64,000 nucleotides of DNA from Francisella halioticida (GCF_002211785.1 NZ_CP022132.1:868001-932000), one strand, 5' to 3'; shown: positions 37,659 to 47,656, counted from the first letter of the stretch. Numbers and translations are program-made. Notes: a model not told the origin generated them from the letters alone.

Positions 37659-37751
37659 GACAGAGAAGAATTTGGTATTAGTAAATATTCTAATGAATTG
37701 GGGAAAATTATTAAACTTAATATTCAGCTAGAAGCTAATTTGAAAAAATAG
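37659..37751 (+). pseudogene. YceI-family protein, 3' part
   Basis: Continues the frame of 35864-36346 after the IS: DREEFGISKYSNELG, then KIIKLNIQLEANLKK and stop. This is the usual C-terminal strand of YceI proteins. It confirms that nothing but the IS and the duplicated gac was added. Confidence 0.85.
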
Positions 37752-37765
37752 TTTTAATTTAAAAA

Positions 37766-38692
37766 TTAATCTAACCAATTTTTAGGTTTAATATACTCGT
37801 AAACTTTTGCTTCTTCAGAACCCTCATCTGGTTGCCAATTATACTTCCATGTTGCCATTGGCGGCATAGATGAGAGTATAGATTCAGTACGACCTCCACT
37901 TTGTAAACCAAATATAGTACCTCTATCAAATACTAGATTAAACTCAACATATCTACCTCTGCGATAAAGCTGAAAATCTTTATGTTTTTGAGAATACTTA
38001 ATATTTCTTCTTTTTTCTATTATTGGTAAATAAGCATCTAGATATGAGTTTGCACAATCAGTTACAAAGTTAAAACATTCTTCAAAAGATTTATCATTTA
38101 AATCATCAAAAAATAATCCTCCAATACCTCTGCATTCATTTCTATGCTTTAAATAAAAATAGTCATCACACCATTCTTTAAATCTAAGGTAATAGCTTTT
38201 ATCATGTTTATCACAAATGTCTTTAGCTGTTTGGTGCCAATGTATAGCATCTTCTTCAAATGGATAGTAAGGAGTCAAATCAAAACCACCTCCAAACCAC
38301 CAAATAGGGTTATCAGTATCAGCACCTACAATAAGAAGTCTAAAGTTAGCATGAGAAGTTGGTACAAAAGGGCTACGTGGATGTATAACAAGAGAGACAC
38401 CTGTTGCAATAAAAGATTTGCCAGTGAGCTCTTGTCTTTTAGCAGTGGCAGATGGTGGTAAAGCATCACCATGTACTCTAGAAAAAGCCACTACACCTTT
38501 TTCAAAAACTTCACCATTTTCAATTATCATTGAGTTACCATAACCTTTAAGTTTTTGCTCAGGAGTGTTTGGTTTTTCCCACTTATCACTTATAAACTTG
38601 GTATTGCTAGTTTCATATTTTTCTAATACAGCAGCAATATTTACTTGAAGTTGTGTTAGAAAGTTTTCAAACCTTAAAATTTTTTCTTGCAT
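37766..38692 (-). CDS. hemF: Oxygen-dependent coproporphyrinogen III oxidase
   Basis: Converts coproporphyrinogen III to protoporphyrinogen IX in heme synthesis using oxygen. Family blocks are clear: [66 protein letters not shown] and [13 protein letters not shown]. The length of 308 residues equals the E. coli enzyme (about 299). It is transcribed away from the dehydrogenase gene at 39089. Confidence 0.95.
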   Translation of the reverse strand: MQEKILRFENFLTQLQVNIAAVLEKYETSNTKFISDKWEKPNTPEQKLKGYGNSMIIENGEVFEKGVVAFSRVHGDALPPSATAKRQELTGKSFIATGVSLVIHPRSPFVPTSHANFRLLIVGADTDNPIWWFGGGFDLTPYYPFEEDAIHWHQTAKDICDKHDKSYYLRFKEWCDDYFYLKHRNECRGIGGLFFDDLNDKSFEECFNFVTDCANSYLDAYLPIIEKRRNIKYSQKHKDFQLYRRGRYVEFNLVFDRGTIFGLQSGGRTESILSSMPPMATWKYNWQPDEGSEEAKVYEYIKPKNWLD

Positions 38693-38990
38693 AATTTTAA
38701 CCTTAAAATTAAATTCTCACTATTAACAGAAGCAAAATGTCTTTTCTAGCGAGTTGCTTTATTAACATAATTAGAATCATAACACTTACAAGTTGCTTCA
38801 ATTTTGACTATTTTCAGCGGATATTATACATACTAAAATGACTCTTTAAAACATTACTGTAAAACTCTGAGAAATTCTATTTTTAACTATATAGCTGTTT
38901 TATAGTATATACTTATATAAATGTAGAATTAATGGTTATATATATTCTATAGAATTCATTCTTAGCTAGACCTTTAATTATCAGCTTTTT

Positions 38991-39019
38991 TTGATCTGTC
39001 AAACTTTTAACACTGATAT
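38991..39019 (+). promoter_or_regulatory. Possible sigma-70 promoter for the gene at 39089
   Basis: TTGATC (38991-38996), 17 bases, then TGATAT (39014-39019), about 70 bases before the ATG. The rest of the 396-base divergent region 38693-39088 is AT-rich and shows no gene. Confidence 0.35.
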
Positions 39020-39088
39020 AAGCGAATATGTAGCTCGAAATATTTCTTTAGGTCTTTATAGTGTTGATGAATATACAAGGAACAAGTT

Positions 39089-40201
39089 ATGAATAAACAA
39101 TTATATGGGGTTATATCAACTTCAAAAAATAATTATGAAAAAAGATTACCAATTAATCCCGAACTTTTATTAAAAATACCTAGAGATATTAGGAATAATC
39201 TTATATTTGAAGCTGGTTATGGAGAATCTTTTGGAATTTCTGATGAGAAAATTGCTAGTTTAACAGCAGGAATATCTTCACGTGAGGAAATATTAAAAAC
39301 TATAGGAAATGTAATATTAATAACTCCGACACCAAAAGATTTGAAGGAAATTAAAGAAAATAGTACAATCTTGGGCTGGACAAATTGTGTTAAAGATAAA
39401 GAAATAACACAGCTGGCAATTGATAAAAAATTAACTCTTATTTCTTTTGAAGCAATGTTTTTAAGTAATAAAGAAGAGAAAGTAAAGCAAAATATATTTC
39501 ATCAAACCAACGAATTAGCAGGGTATTGTGCTGTTTTACATGCCCTTGAGTTAAAAGGTATAGACGGTAGATATGGAGATCAAAAGAAAATATTAGTAAT
39601 AGGCTTTGGGTCTGTAAGTCATGGAGCTATAAATGCTTTACAAGCTAGAGGATATAACGATATAACTGTATGTACACGTCATAGTATTGCAACCTTATCA
39701 AACGTAATTAAAGGATGTAAATATGTTACAGTGCCAGAAAATATATCTGATAGTAAGAAATTTATTGAATTACTTACTAAAGCAGAGATTGTAGTAAATG
39801 GAATTTCACAAGATTTAACAAAACCAACAATGTTTATAAAAGAAAACGATATTATTGAAATGAATCCTAAATGTCTAATTATAGATCTTGGTTGTAATAA
39901 GGCAATGGGATTCTTTTTTGCAAAACCAACAATGTTTAATGATCCTATGTTTAAAGTAGGAACTATGGATTATTATGGAGTTAATCACGCATCAAACTAT
40001 CTTTGGGACAGTGCTACTCGGTCTATATCTCAGGTAATAAATAATTATCTACCTAATATTACTTTGACTAAAAAAAATAAAGCTAAAGACAAAACATTAT
40101 CAGATGCTACAGATATAAAAGAGGGGTTAATAAGAAATAAAAAGATAATTTTATTCCAAAAGAGAGAAAAAAAATATCCTTATAATTATAAATCTTTATA
40201 A
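39089..40201 (+). CDS. Alanine dehydrogenase/N5-(carboxyethyl)ornithine synthase-family dehydrogenase
   Basis: The N-terminal AlaDH/PNT-type domain (KRLPINPELLLKIP; GWTNCVKDKEIT; FEAMFL) and NAD-binding domain (KILVIGFGSVSHGAINAL) most resemble N5-(carboxyethyl)ornithine synthase, which reductively joins pyruvate to ornithine or lysine. The same fold includes lysine-2-oxoglutarate reductase (saccharopine-forming), so the true reaction is open. At 370 residues it is about 55 longer than the Lactococcus enzyme, due to a Lys-rich C-terminal tail after INNYLPNI. A good ribosome site (aaggaac) precedes the ATG. It converges on the cold-shock gene. Confidence 0.72.
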   Translation: MNKQLYGVISTSKNNYEKRLPINPELLLKIPRDIRNNLIFEAGYGESFGISDEKIASLTAGISSREEILKTIGNVILITPTPKDLKEIKENSTILGWTNCVKDKEITQLAIDKKLTLISFEAMFLSNKEEKVKQNIFHQTNELAGYCAVLHALELKGIDGRYGDQKKILVIGFGSVSHGAINALQARGYNDITVCTRHSIATLSNVIKGCKYVTVPENISDSKKFIELLTKAEIVVNGISQDLTKPTMFIKENDIIEMNPKCLIIDLGCNKAMGFFFAKPTMFNDPMFKVGTMDYYGVNHASNYLWDSATRSISQVINNYLPNITLTKKNKAKDKTLSDATDIKEGLIRNKKIILFQKREKKYPYNYKSL

Positions 40202-40208
40202 GTATAAA

Positions 40209-40412
40209 TTAGATAGATTTAATATTAACAGCAGCTAGTTTGCCTCTATTTTCTTCAGTTTCAAAGCCTACTTTTTCACCTTCACGTAGAGAGCTTAAAC
40301 CAGAATTTTCTACTGCACTAATATGAACAAATACGTCCTTACCGCCATCTTGAGGTTCTATGAATCCAAATCCTTTAGTTGTATTAAAAAATTTAACAGT
40401 ACCTTGTCTCAT
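40209..40412 (-). CDS. Cold-shock domain protein (CspA family)
   Basis: A 67-residue single OB-fold RNA chaperone. RNP1 (KGFGFI) and RNP2 (VFVHI) are present, with the standard start [10 protein letters not shown]. It binds single-stranded RNA to melt structure at low temperature or during growth. The ribosome site (aaggaaa) is good. The 199 bases upstream hold no gene and may include a long leader, as is common for csp genes. Cold induction cannot be judged from sequence. Confidence 0.95.
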   Translation of the reverse strand: MRQGTVKFFNTTKGFGFIEPQDGGKDVFVHISAVENSGLSSLREGEKVGFETEENRGKLAAVNIKSI

Positions 40413-40611
40413 TGTTTTATTTCCTTTTGTTTGTTGTTTTATATAAGTTAAATCACATTGGTCTTAGTTTTAAACTTTAACGATCACTTATAAAGGATAG
40501 AATATTGGAAATAAACTTCTGATATATTTAGTTTCGTAGTAGTTAAACAAGTTACAATATAAATAACTATTGTTAAATGATATAGTAAGAAAACACTATT
40601 TGGAAGCTTTT

Positions 40612-40941
40612 TTAGTGAAAATTAGGAATTTTAGTTAAATCAAAATCTTTTTCATATTTATCTATATCTTTTATGTATAAGCATAAATCTTGAAAGTCTA
40701 GGCAACTTTCTATCATTGAAGATTCTTTATTATCATTAAAATTATTGTCTGTCATATGACTAATTAAATTAATAAACTGTTCCATGATTTCGGTATTTAA
40801 TATGCTCATCTCCGCCGCTTGAGCAATACTTATTTTTTTTGATTTTTTTATTTCTTTAACTAAAGTGGTTATATCACGAAAAATAATTTCTAACATTTTA
40901 TTATTTTCAAAATTAATAAATTTATTCTTTGGGTCAATCAT
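40612..40941 (-). CDS. Small protein of unknown function
   Basis: A 109-residue acidic, mostly helical protein without signal peptide or membrane segment. I recognise no domain. The central part (IIFRDITTLVKEIKKSKKISIAQAAEMS) suggests paired helices. The start MIDPKNKF has no strong ribosome site. It lies between csp and the divergent rpsU gene. Codon usage looks like that of the neighbours, so it is probably a real gene. Confidence 0.6.
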   Translation of the reverse strand: MIDPKNKFINFENNKMLEIIFRDITTLVKEIKKSKKISIAQAAEMSILNTEIMEQFINLISHMTDNNFNDNKESSMIESCLDFQDLCLYIKDIDKYEKDFDLTKIPNFH

Positions 40942-41144
40942 CTAAATGAATATTATTAACTAACAGAAGGACATTATACCCCTAAATAAGAGTATAATCT
41001 TAGTTATATTCATATATATATTATAATATATATCTTTAGTGACTACTTTGTATTACTATTAACCAAGTATAAATAAAATAGAGCCTCTAAAATCTTCTTT
41101 AGATACTTCATTCATTATTTTACTAATAATAATTTTTAACCTAA

Positions 41145-41162
41145 AAGAACTTAATAGTTCTT
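41145..41162 (+). promoter_or_regulatory. Hairpin in the rpsU leader
   Basis: A perfect 7-base stem AAGAACT / AGTTCTT with loop TAAT ends 27 bases before the rpsU ATG and just upstream of its ribosome site (gagagga). It could be an autoregulatory site or an mRNA stabiliser. There is no T-run, so a terminator is unlikely. Function is inference. Confidence 0.4.
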
Positions 41163-41189
41163 AATATTCTAAAACTAAGAGAGGATAAT

Positions 41190-41390
41190 ATGCCAAGAAT
41201 AATAGTTGACCCTAGAAAACCTTTTGATATTAGTCTAAGAAACTTTAAAAGGGCTTGTGAGAAAGCTGGTATTAGACAAGAACTTAGAGAAAGAAAGACT
41301 TTTGTAAAACCAACAGAAAAAAGAAGAATTGCTAAAAAAGCAGCTATTGGTAGAGCTAGAAAAGAGGCAAGAAGATCTTATTCTTATTAG
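41190..41390 (+). CDS. rpsU: Ribosomal protein S21
   Basis: A small-subunit protein of 66 residues near the anti-Shine-Dalgarno end of 16S rRNA. The family motifs are [27 protein letters not shown] and the basic C-terminus [14 protein letters not shown]. It stands alone here, not next to dnaG-rpoD as in E. coli. Francisella genomes carry several S21 paralogues, at least one of which affects virulence gene expression; which paralogue this is cannot be told here. Confidence 0.95.
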   Translation: MPRIIVDPRKPFDISLRNFKRACEKAGIRQELRERKTFVKPTEKRRIAKKAAIGRARKEARRSYSY

Positions 41391-41438
41391 TTTTTGACAA
41401 AATGGTTTGTATTAATTACTATTTCTAGCTTTGTTAAT

Positions 41439-41629
41439 CTATGGATATCTAGATAATAACTGTTTAGCTTCATTCAAGTTAATAAGTGGATATTAAACCT
41501 AAGTCAAACCATTTTTGTTTTTCATCGATAGTTTATCTTAATTGCCATGTTTTATTACCGTATTTATCAATTCTTAAGTACAGTTCTAAACTATCAATTC
41601 TTCTTTTTTATTTTAGTTTCTGTCAGCAT
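41439..41629 (-). pseudogene. Tyrosine-integrase N-terminal remnant (DUF4102 type)
   Basis: Begins ATG at 41629 (MLTETKIKKK). After a frameshift it reads SLELYLRIDKYGNKTWQLR, then stop, TIDEKQKWFDLGLIS and, after another shift, NLNEAKQLLSRYP. This is the Arm-DNA-binding domain of island integrases (L-x-L-x-[IV]-x-x-x-G-x-K-x-W-x-x-[RK] ... L-G ... EAR). It starts about 145 bases from the 3' end of tRNA-Val, which is the usual arrangement for such integrases. Only about 65 codons remain, with stops and shifts. Confidence 0.7.
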
Positions 41630-41773
41630 GACCCCATAGTTTATTAATTACAATTTGGGATACCATTTACTCCAGAATTGCGCTGTACGGGACTGGAAGA
41701 AGTTATAATGTTCTTTCTCTAAAAGCTTTTTTTGCAGTATTCTGCGAATATTGTTAGAGTGAATGGGAAATAG

Positions 41774-41850
<77 letters not shown>

Positions 41851-42082
41851 AATCTGGTGATTATTATACATTACATTAGTTTTTAAAATCAATAGTTTTA
41901 TAAACATCATATAAGATAATATAGAGATATTTAAAATTTATTTATTATAGTTTTTTTATCGAAACATATAGGATAATTTTTGGTGTTATTTTTAGTAAAA
42001 GTGCGACCAATAAGGTACCACAAAAATAAATCTTAGATAAAGTAATATATAGTTTTTTCACTAAGTATTATTTAAACAAAAT

Positions 42083-42310
42083 ATGCATCCAGAAATATCT
42101 CAAGAAGCTGAAGAAGATTTAAGGAAAACAAATAATTATTTAAATGAGTTAAAGTAAAAGCTTTAAGAGCAAGATTTAAGGGTAAGAAGATGTCTAGAAA
42201 TAAGAAATCAAAAAATATATTCAACACTTGTAGATTAAAAAATAGACTCAGGAGTTGTAATACAACATAAGTATTTCATAATAAATATTAGATTAAATAT
42301 TAATTTCTAA
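42083..42310 (+). pseudogene. Degraded reading frame of unknown origin
   Basis: One frame over 76 codons reads MHPEISQEAEEDLRKTN, YLNELK, EQDLRVRRCLEIRNQK, STLVD and SGVVIQHKYFIINIRL, with internal TAA codons after LNELK, KL and LVD. The charged helical composition looks protein-like, but I recognise no family. It lies in the decay zone 41391-42468, which otherwise holds the integrase remnant, the tRNA and a transporter stump. Confidence 0.35.
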
Positions 42311-42362
42311 TTACAAGTTTAATAGACTACAATAATTGTACTAAAATAATCTATATTAGATA

Positions 42363-42468
42363 ATGGAACGTTCAAAAAAAAACGTTAGGTATTTCTCTTA
42401 CTTTTGTAGCAGCTTTTTTTTGGCGAATAGGTTACTTTACAGTTCTTCTTCAAAATTCTATACCTAGC
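42363..42468 (+). pseudogene. Membrane transporter 5' stump next to IS-A
   Basis: ATG at 42363 reads MERSK, then a run of A shifts the frame; the other frame continues as TLGISLTFVAAFFWRIGYF and VLLQNSIPS up to the IS border. This looks like the first membrane helix of a DMT or MFS type transporter. The remainder is missing on the far side of the IS. Family call is tentative. Confidence 0.45.
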
Positions 42469-43780
42469 TATAATGTCCCCAGAAAAAGCTACTGATTTTA
42501 GAAAGATTTTTATTCCTAGATGTTAAACTTAACTAGATAAATTAGGAAATAGATAAATGAGTAAAAAAAGAGTAACGTATACAGCTGATTTTAAAGCTAA
42601 AGTAATTATAGAATTGCTAGAAGGCGATATGACAGTTAATGAGATAGCAAGTAAGTATGATTTACTTCCTAAAAACGTGCACAATTGGAAGCAGCAATTT
42701 TTATCTAATGCTTGCTTAGCATTTGATAAAAGCTCTGTTGTTAAGGAGTATAAGCAGGAAATAGATGAGCTTAGAAAAGATAAAGATGCAACAAGTAAAG
42801 AACTAGGCGAGGTAATAGTAGAGAGGGATTTTTAAATGGGAAAGCTAAAAAGCTTGGTATCATCAAATGATAGAGTAAACTCTGTAGATACTAAGCTAGA
42901 ATTATCTTTAAATAATCAGCTTAAACTATTATCTGTATCTAAGAGTGTGTACTATTATACACCAATATCAAAATTTAGTAGTAATGATGATATTAGACTA
43001 TTAAATGCAATAGATTTGATACATACTAAACATCCATATTATGGTACGAGAAGGCTAGTAAAGTTGCTAAATAGATTAGGATTTCTAGCTGGAAGGAAGC
43101 TAATCAAAAGTGCTATGGAATTCATGGGTATTAAGGCATTGTATCCTAAAAAAAAGACAACTGTCATTAATAAGCAACACAAGAAATATCCATACTTACT
43201 TAATGTATTTAAAAATGAGACGAATCAGGTTGTTATAGATAAAGCTAATAAGGTATGGAGTGCTGATATCACGTATATTAGACTAGAATGTGGGTATGCA
43301 TATTTAGCAGCCATAATAGATTGGCATAGCAAGAAAATACTAGCTTGGAAGATTTCTAATACTATGGATACACATCTAACAACTAGTGTGTTAAAAGAAG
43401 CGTTATTTAAATATGGTAAACCTGATATCTTTAACTCTGATCAAGGAACTCAATATACAGCAAAAGAGCATATTAAAATATTATCTGATAATAAAATAAA
43501 TAAATCTATGGATGCTAAAGGAAGATCTATAGATAATATTGCAATTGAGAGATTTTGGAGAACACTGAAATATGAAAATGTTTATCCGGCATCATATATA
43601 ACTATGAAAGAGGCTAAAGTAGGTATCAAAGAATATATTGATATTTACAACAATGAAAGACTACATTCTAGTATTGGATATATGACTCCTGATGAAGTAT
43701 ATTCTGGTATTTTAGATGCTGCATAAAAGCAAGGAATAAAAATATTTTATAAAGTGGTATTGAATAACAGGGACAGTTTA
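42469..43780 (+). mobile_element. IS-A copy with unmatched flanks
   Basis: A complete 1312-base IS-A (TATAATGTCCCC to GGACAGTTTA). Flanking triplets are agc and tat, so there is no target duplication. The left flank is the transporter stump and the right flank is the downstream region of the DipA-like gene. This fits a hybrid left by recombination between two IS-A copies. Confidence 0.88.
42557..43726 (+). pseudogene. IS-A transposase split by a nonsense codon
   Basis: Identical in outline to the intact 389-residue protein, but the codon after RDF is TAA (42833-42835) where the intact copy has TTA; the next codon is ATG, so it looks like two abutting frames of 92 and 296 codons. This is the OrfA/OrfB junction. 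The DDE core is intact in the second part. Confidence 0.87.
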
Positions 43781-43802
43781 TATATATCATCCCATCTAAA
43801 TT

Positions 43803-44745
43803 TTAAAGTTTTTGTTTAGGGACAGTGAGGCCAATTTTTCTATTGAGGTTAATTTGTTTTTGCTTTGATTCTTTATCTTGAGTTTTTGCTTGCACAGGCT
43901 CTTTTTTAGCAGTTTGCTTTTCTAAAGCCTTCTCACGTTGTTGCTTGACTAAAAGCTTCAGATTTAGCAATTTCTTTTTCAGCAAGATCTACCACGTTAG
44001 GGTTAGAGCTATACGATAGAGTTTGCCAAAGCATTAAAGCTCTATGATAGTTTTTATTTTCTTCAAAAATTATCGCTTGTTCAATAATTGCAGGCTCATA
44101 ACCTCTAGATGCTGCTATTGAAAGATATTTGTTTTTTTCTTTTGATTTTTTTTTAGTTAACTTATTAGACTGATATGCTAAATAGATTTGATATATAAGC
44201 TCCGGATCAGTTGTTGATATTAGATTAGGGTTAGACTCAAGAAGCTTTGCTAAGCCTACAATAGCTTTTTTATTACCCGCCTTATATGATTTTTTGAAAT
44301 ACTCTATGGCTTTTTTATCATCTTTATTTACACCTTGGCCATATTTATATAAGATAGCTATTTGATAAAATGATTGTGCAGTATTAGCTTTCTTATAATA
44401 TTTATAAGCATTAGAATAGTTTTTTTGTATTCCAAAACCGTACTGGTATAAGTGTCCAAGATAATAATAATCTGAAGCTGTAGCTTCATCGTCATCAGCC
44501 AGGTCTTTTAATATTTCAAAAGCAGCCTTATAGCCTTTTATATTTTTATTTTTTATGGTAGTTATAGCATTAGAGTGCTCTTGTAAAAATGCTTGATGAC
44601 TATAGTCCAGATAACTATTAATTCCTATAGTACAAACAGCTATTACAGCTACTCCAATTAGAATTTTAATAATTTTTTTATTTTTTGATGCTAATGGTTT
44701 AGCTTCTTCCTTAGGTGTTTCAGGCGTATTATCTTGTTCAGACAT
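43803..44745 (-). pseudogene. DipA-like Sel1-repeat membrane protein, frameshifted near the C-terminus
   Basis: The N-terminus is cytosolic and acidic, followed by one membrane helix (IIKILIGVAVIAVCTIGI, about 25-42). Then come Sel1-like repeats (YYLGHLYQYGFGIQKNYSNAY; AILYKYGQGVNKDDKKAIEYF) and a C-terminal Lys/Gln coiled coil (KQQREKALEKQTAKKEP). This architecture matches Francisella DipA, a virulence protein needed for growth inside host cells. The frame breaks near 43950: with one T fewer it reads EALVKQQREK, so a T insertion separates repeats from coiled coil. The main frame ends at 43933 after SQATT. The match to DipA is from architecture, not alignment. Confidence 0.6.
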
Positions 44746-44946
44746 TAATCATAATTTCTAATAAAATATTATCTTAGATTATATAACAGCTTTATATTAT
44801 ATTTAAGACAATTAGATCTTTTCTGTACAATAAAAGTTTAACTTTGGTAATAATTAAATTAAAGTTTAGTATAAATGTGTTATTAGTGGTGATACTTAAA
44901 AAAATAATAATTTATTTAGCTTTTTATGATAAGCACAAGCTATTTA

Positions 44947-45819
44947 TTAAGTGGATGCTGTATTTTGATTTTCCTCATTTACAGTTATTTGTTCTTTTTC
45001 TTTTTTTATAGTTTGTGGATCTTCTAGGGATATTTTACCAAAATGCCCAGCTCGAAAGTCATGAACTATATTTTTTGCAGCTTGTTTGACATTAAAGTTA
45101 GTTTTTATCCTAGAAATATCTTCAATTATCTCTTGAGGATATTTTTTGAAGAAGTCTTTCTCATTTATAGAGGTATAACGAGCTAAGAAGTTTTTCGTAT
45201 TTATTTCTTTAAGAAAATCTAATAAGTAGCACGCTGTAGCTTCATAATCCATAGCAGTATCGCGAATAGAGCCAATACTTGCAATTCTAAAAGCACTAGT
45301 TTCACTTTTTGGACTTGGAAACATAATGCCAGGAGTATCAAATATCATGAAGCTTTTACTGATATCTATGCGTTGCTGTAATTTAGTTACAGCAGGTTCG
45401 TTACCAGTTTTTGCTACTTTTCTACCAGCTAGTTTATTTATCATTGTAGATTTACCAACATTAGGTAAACCAAAAATAATTGTTCTAATTGGTTTTAATA
45501 CTGTACCTCTATTAGGACATTTTTTTTGAGCAAGGTCTATAATTCTTTTGACTATATTCTTATCTTGTAAGGTATTTATTGCAATAGCACTACTATGATA
45601 GTAATTAAGCCATTCTTTGGTAGTTTTTGGATCTGCTAAATCATTCTTTGAAAGTATTTTTATAATAGGTTTATTACCAACAATTTGTTCTAAAACATGA
45701 TTGCTACTAGAATCTGGGATACGAGCATCAATAATTTCAATAGCAATATCAATAGTAGGCATCTTTTTGCGAAACTCTTTAGTAGCATTATGCATGTGCC
45801 CAGGAAACCAGTGTAACAT
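44947..45819 (-). CDS. rbgA: Ribosome biogenesis GTPase YlqF/RbgA
   Basis: A circularly permuted GTPase that helps late assembly of the 50S subunit. The N-terminus MLHWFPGHMHNATKEF is characteristic. G4 (LSKNDLAD) comes before G1 (GLPNVGKST) and G3 (DTPGIMFP), the permuted order. The length of 290 residues is normal. Divergent from nagA with 62 bases between. Confidence 0.93.
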   Translation of the reverse strand: MLHWFPGHMHNATKEFRKKMPTIDIAIEIIDARIPDSSSNHVLEQIVGNKPIIKILSKNDLADPKTTKEWLNYYHSSAIAINTLQDKNIVKRIIDLAQKKCPNRGTVLKPIRTIIFGLPNVGKSTMINKLAGRKVAKTGNEPAVTKLQQRIDISKSFMIFDTPGIMFPSPKSETSAFRIASIGSIRDTAMDYEATACYLLDFLKEINTKNFLARYTSINEKDFFKKYPQEIIEDISRIKTNFNVKQAAKNIVHDFRAGHFGKISLEDPQTIKKEKEQITVNEENQNTAST

Positions 45820-45881
45820 TGTAGATAAAAATAATAAATTTAGTTAATATAAAACAAGATTCTACCTATTAGAACTTTTAT

Positions 45882-47015
45882 ATGCAAAGCTATATTCTAA
45901 AAGATGCTAAAATTTATGTTGAAACAGGTTTTGAAAATAAGGATATCGTAGTAAAAAATAATATTATTAGTGATATAGTTGACCAAGCAAAAGCCACAGA
46001 GTTAAGGTTACCAGTTATTAGCTTAAATTCTGATGATTTTGTTATACCTGGATTTATTGATGTTCATATTCATGGATCAAAAGGTGCAGATGTGATGGAT
46101 GGCGATATAGATGCGTTAGAAGTGATTTCAAAATCAATATATAAGCAAGGAGTCACAAGCTATCTTGCAACAACAATGACAGCTTCAAATGAGCAAATTT
46201 TAAAATCTATGAATGCAATCAAGCTATATAATACGAAACCTTATAAGGAAAGAGCAAAAGTTGTGGGAGTTCATCTGGAGGGGCCTTTTATATCGTCTGG
46301 TAAGATAGGTGCTCAAAACCCAGATTATCTTCAAGAAGCTGATGTTGATAAGTTAGCTAATTGGCATATGGCTTGTGATAATTTGATAAAGAAAATAACC
46401 ATAGCTCCAGAGATCAAAAATGCTAATAAAGTAATAGAGTTTTGTAATAATAAGAATATAGTAAGCTCTATAGGACATACTAGCTGTACAATGGCACAGG
46501 CTCTTGATGCAATAGATCATGGATGTAGTCATGCAACACATTTATTTAATGCAATGAGTCCAATTGAGCATCGTAACCCGGGAGCAGCTACAGCTTTATT
46601 AATGTCAAAGAAGGTTTTAGCAGAGCTGATTGTTGATGGTATACATCTACACCCTGATATGGTTAAATTTACTTATCAGATCAAAGGTAGTGATAATATC
46701 GCTTTAATCACAGATGCAATGTCAGCTCAAAGTGCTGGAGAGGGTATCTTTGATCTTGGTGGACAAAAAGTGATAGTTAAAAATGGTCAAGCAAGATTAG
46801 AAAATGGTGTGCTTGCAGGCAGTGTTTTGACGATAAATAAGGCATTAGAAAATGTTATGAAATTTACAAGATGTAGTTTGCATGATGCAGTTAAGATGAG
46901 TAGCACAAATCAAGCAAAATCTTTAGAGCTAAAGAAAGGTCAGATTAAAGCTGGTTTTGATGCGGAGTTCGTTGTTTTAGATAAGAACTATCAAGTTAAA
47001 CAAGTTATTGGTTAA
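45882..47015 (+). CDS. nagA: N-acetylglucosamine-6-phosphate deacetylase
   Basis: Removes acetate from GlcNAc-6-phosphate in amino-sugar recycling. Metal and active-site motifs: PGFIDVHIHGSKGADVMDG, VGVHLEGPFIS, SIGHTSCTMAQ, HATHLFNAMSPI and LITDAMSAQSAGEG. The length of 377 residues is standard. Together with the chitinase this would have allowed use of chitin sugars; only this cytosolic step is still intact here. The tsaB gene starts 3 bases after its stop. Confidence 0.94.
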   Translation: MQSYILKDAKIYVETGFENKDIVVKNNIISDIVDQAKATELRLPVISLNSDDFVIPGFIDVHIHGSKGADVMDGDIDALEVISKSIYKQGVTSYLATTMTASNEQILKSMNAIKLYNTKPYKERAKVVGVHLEGPFISSGKIGAQNPDYLQEADVDKLANWHMACDNLIKKITIAPEIKNANKVIEFCNNKNIVSSIGHTSCTMAQALDAIDHGCSHATHLFNAMSPIEHRNPGAATALLMSKKVLAELIVDGIHLHPDMVKFTYQIKGSDNIALITDAMSAQSAGEGIFDLGGQKVIVKNGQARLENGVLAGSVLTINKALENVMKFTRCSLHDAVKMSSTNQAKSLELKKGQIKAGFDAEFVVLDKNYQVKQVIG

Positions 47016-47018
47016 AAA

Positions 47019-47654
47019 ATGAATTTTTTAGTACTAGATACATCAAGTAGATATTGTTCTGTTGTATTATCAGTAGCAGGCAAAGTTTATAATGATACGA
47101 GAGAAATACCTCGCCAACATAATAAGTATCTTTTAAAAATGGTAAGAAGTGTCTTTGAAAAGGCAGATGTTGATAAAAAAGCTTTGGATTTTATTGCTTA
47201 TGGTATTGGGCCGGGCAGCTTTGTTGGAGTTAGGCTTGCAGCAGCTGTTTGTCAAGGTTTTGCAGTTGGTTTAGATATTCCTATTATTGGTTTTTCAAGT
47301 ATGTTTGCTATTGCAAAAAGTACAGAGATTAATTCAGAAAACATAGCAGTCATTCTTGATGCTAGAATGGGAGATTTCTATTTAGGATTATATAATGTAA
47401 ATAAAGATGAAATAGTTTCTGAAGATGTTTATAAACTAGAAGATTATTCGAAGAGCCTTTACTTAGGATACAGCCTTGTTGGAGACTGTATTTATGAATT
47501 AAATGTAGAAAATTATGATTTTAAATTAGATGTTGGTAATGTTGTTGATTACGTGTTTAGATTATATGTTGAACAAAGATCTCAAGTAAAATTGACACAA
47601 GAAGTATTTCCGGTATATCTAAGAGGAACATCACATTGGAAAACTAAGGAGTAG
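47019..47654 (+). CDS. tsaB: tRNA threonylcarbamoyladenosine biosynthesis protein TsaB
   Basis: A partner of TsaD and TsaE in making t6A37 in tRNA. It is an ASKHA-fold pseudo-enzyme: N-terminal LVLDTSSRYCSVVL, then YGIGPGSFVGVRLAAAVCQG, the family signature. The length of 211 residues fits. It sits between nagA and the amidotransferase with gaps of 3 and 2 bases, so it is within a tight operon. Confidence 0.92.
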   Translation: MNFLVLDTSSRYCSVVLSVAGKVYNDTREIPRQHNKYLLKMVRSVFEKADVDKKALDFIAYGIGPGSFVGVRLAAAVCQGFAVGLDIPIIGFSSMFAIAKSTEINSENIAVILDARMGDFYLGLYNVNKDEIVSEDVYKLEDYSKSLYLGYSLVGDCIYELNVENYDFKLDVGNVVDYVFRLYVEQRSQVKLTQEVFPVYLRGTSHWKTKE

Positions 47655-47656
47655 TT

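Noticed and set aside
41391-41773. Possible IS end or promoter cluster downstream of rpsU
   Set aside because: Translation on the minus strand gives an integrase-like N-terminus, a better explanation for most of the stretch.
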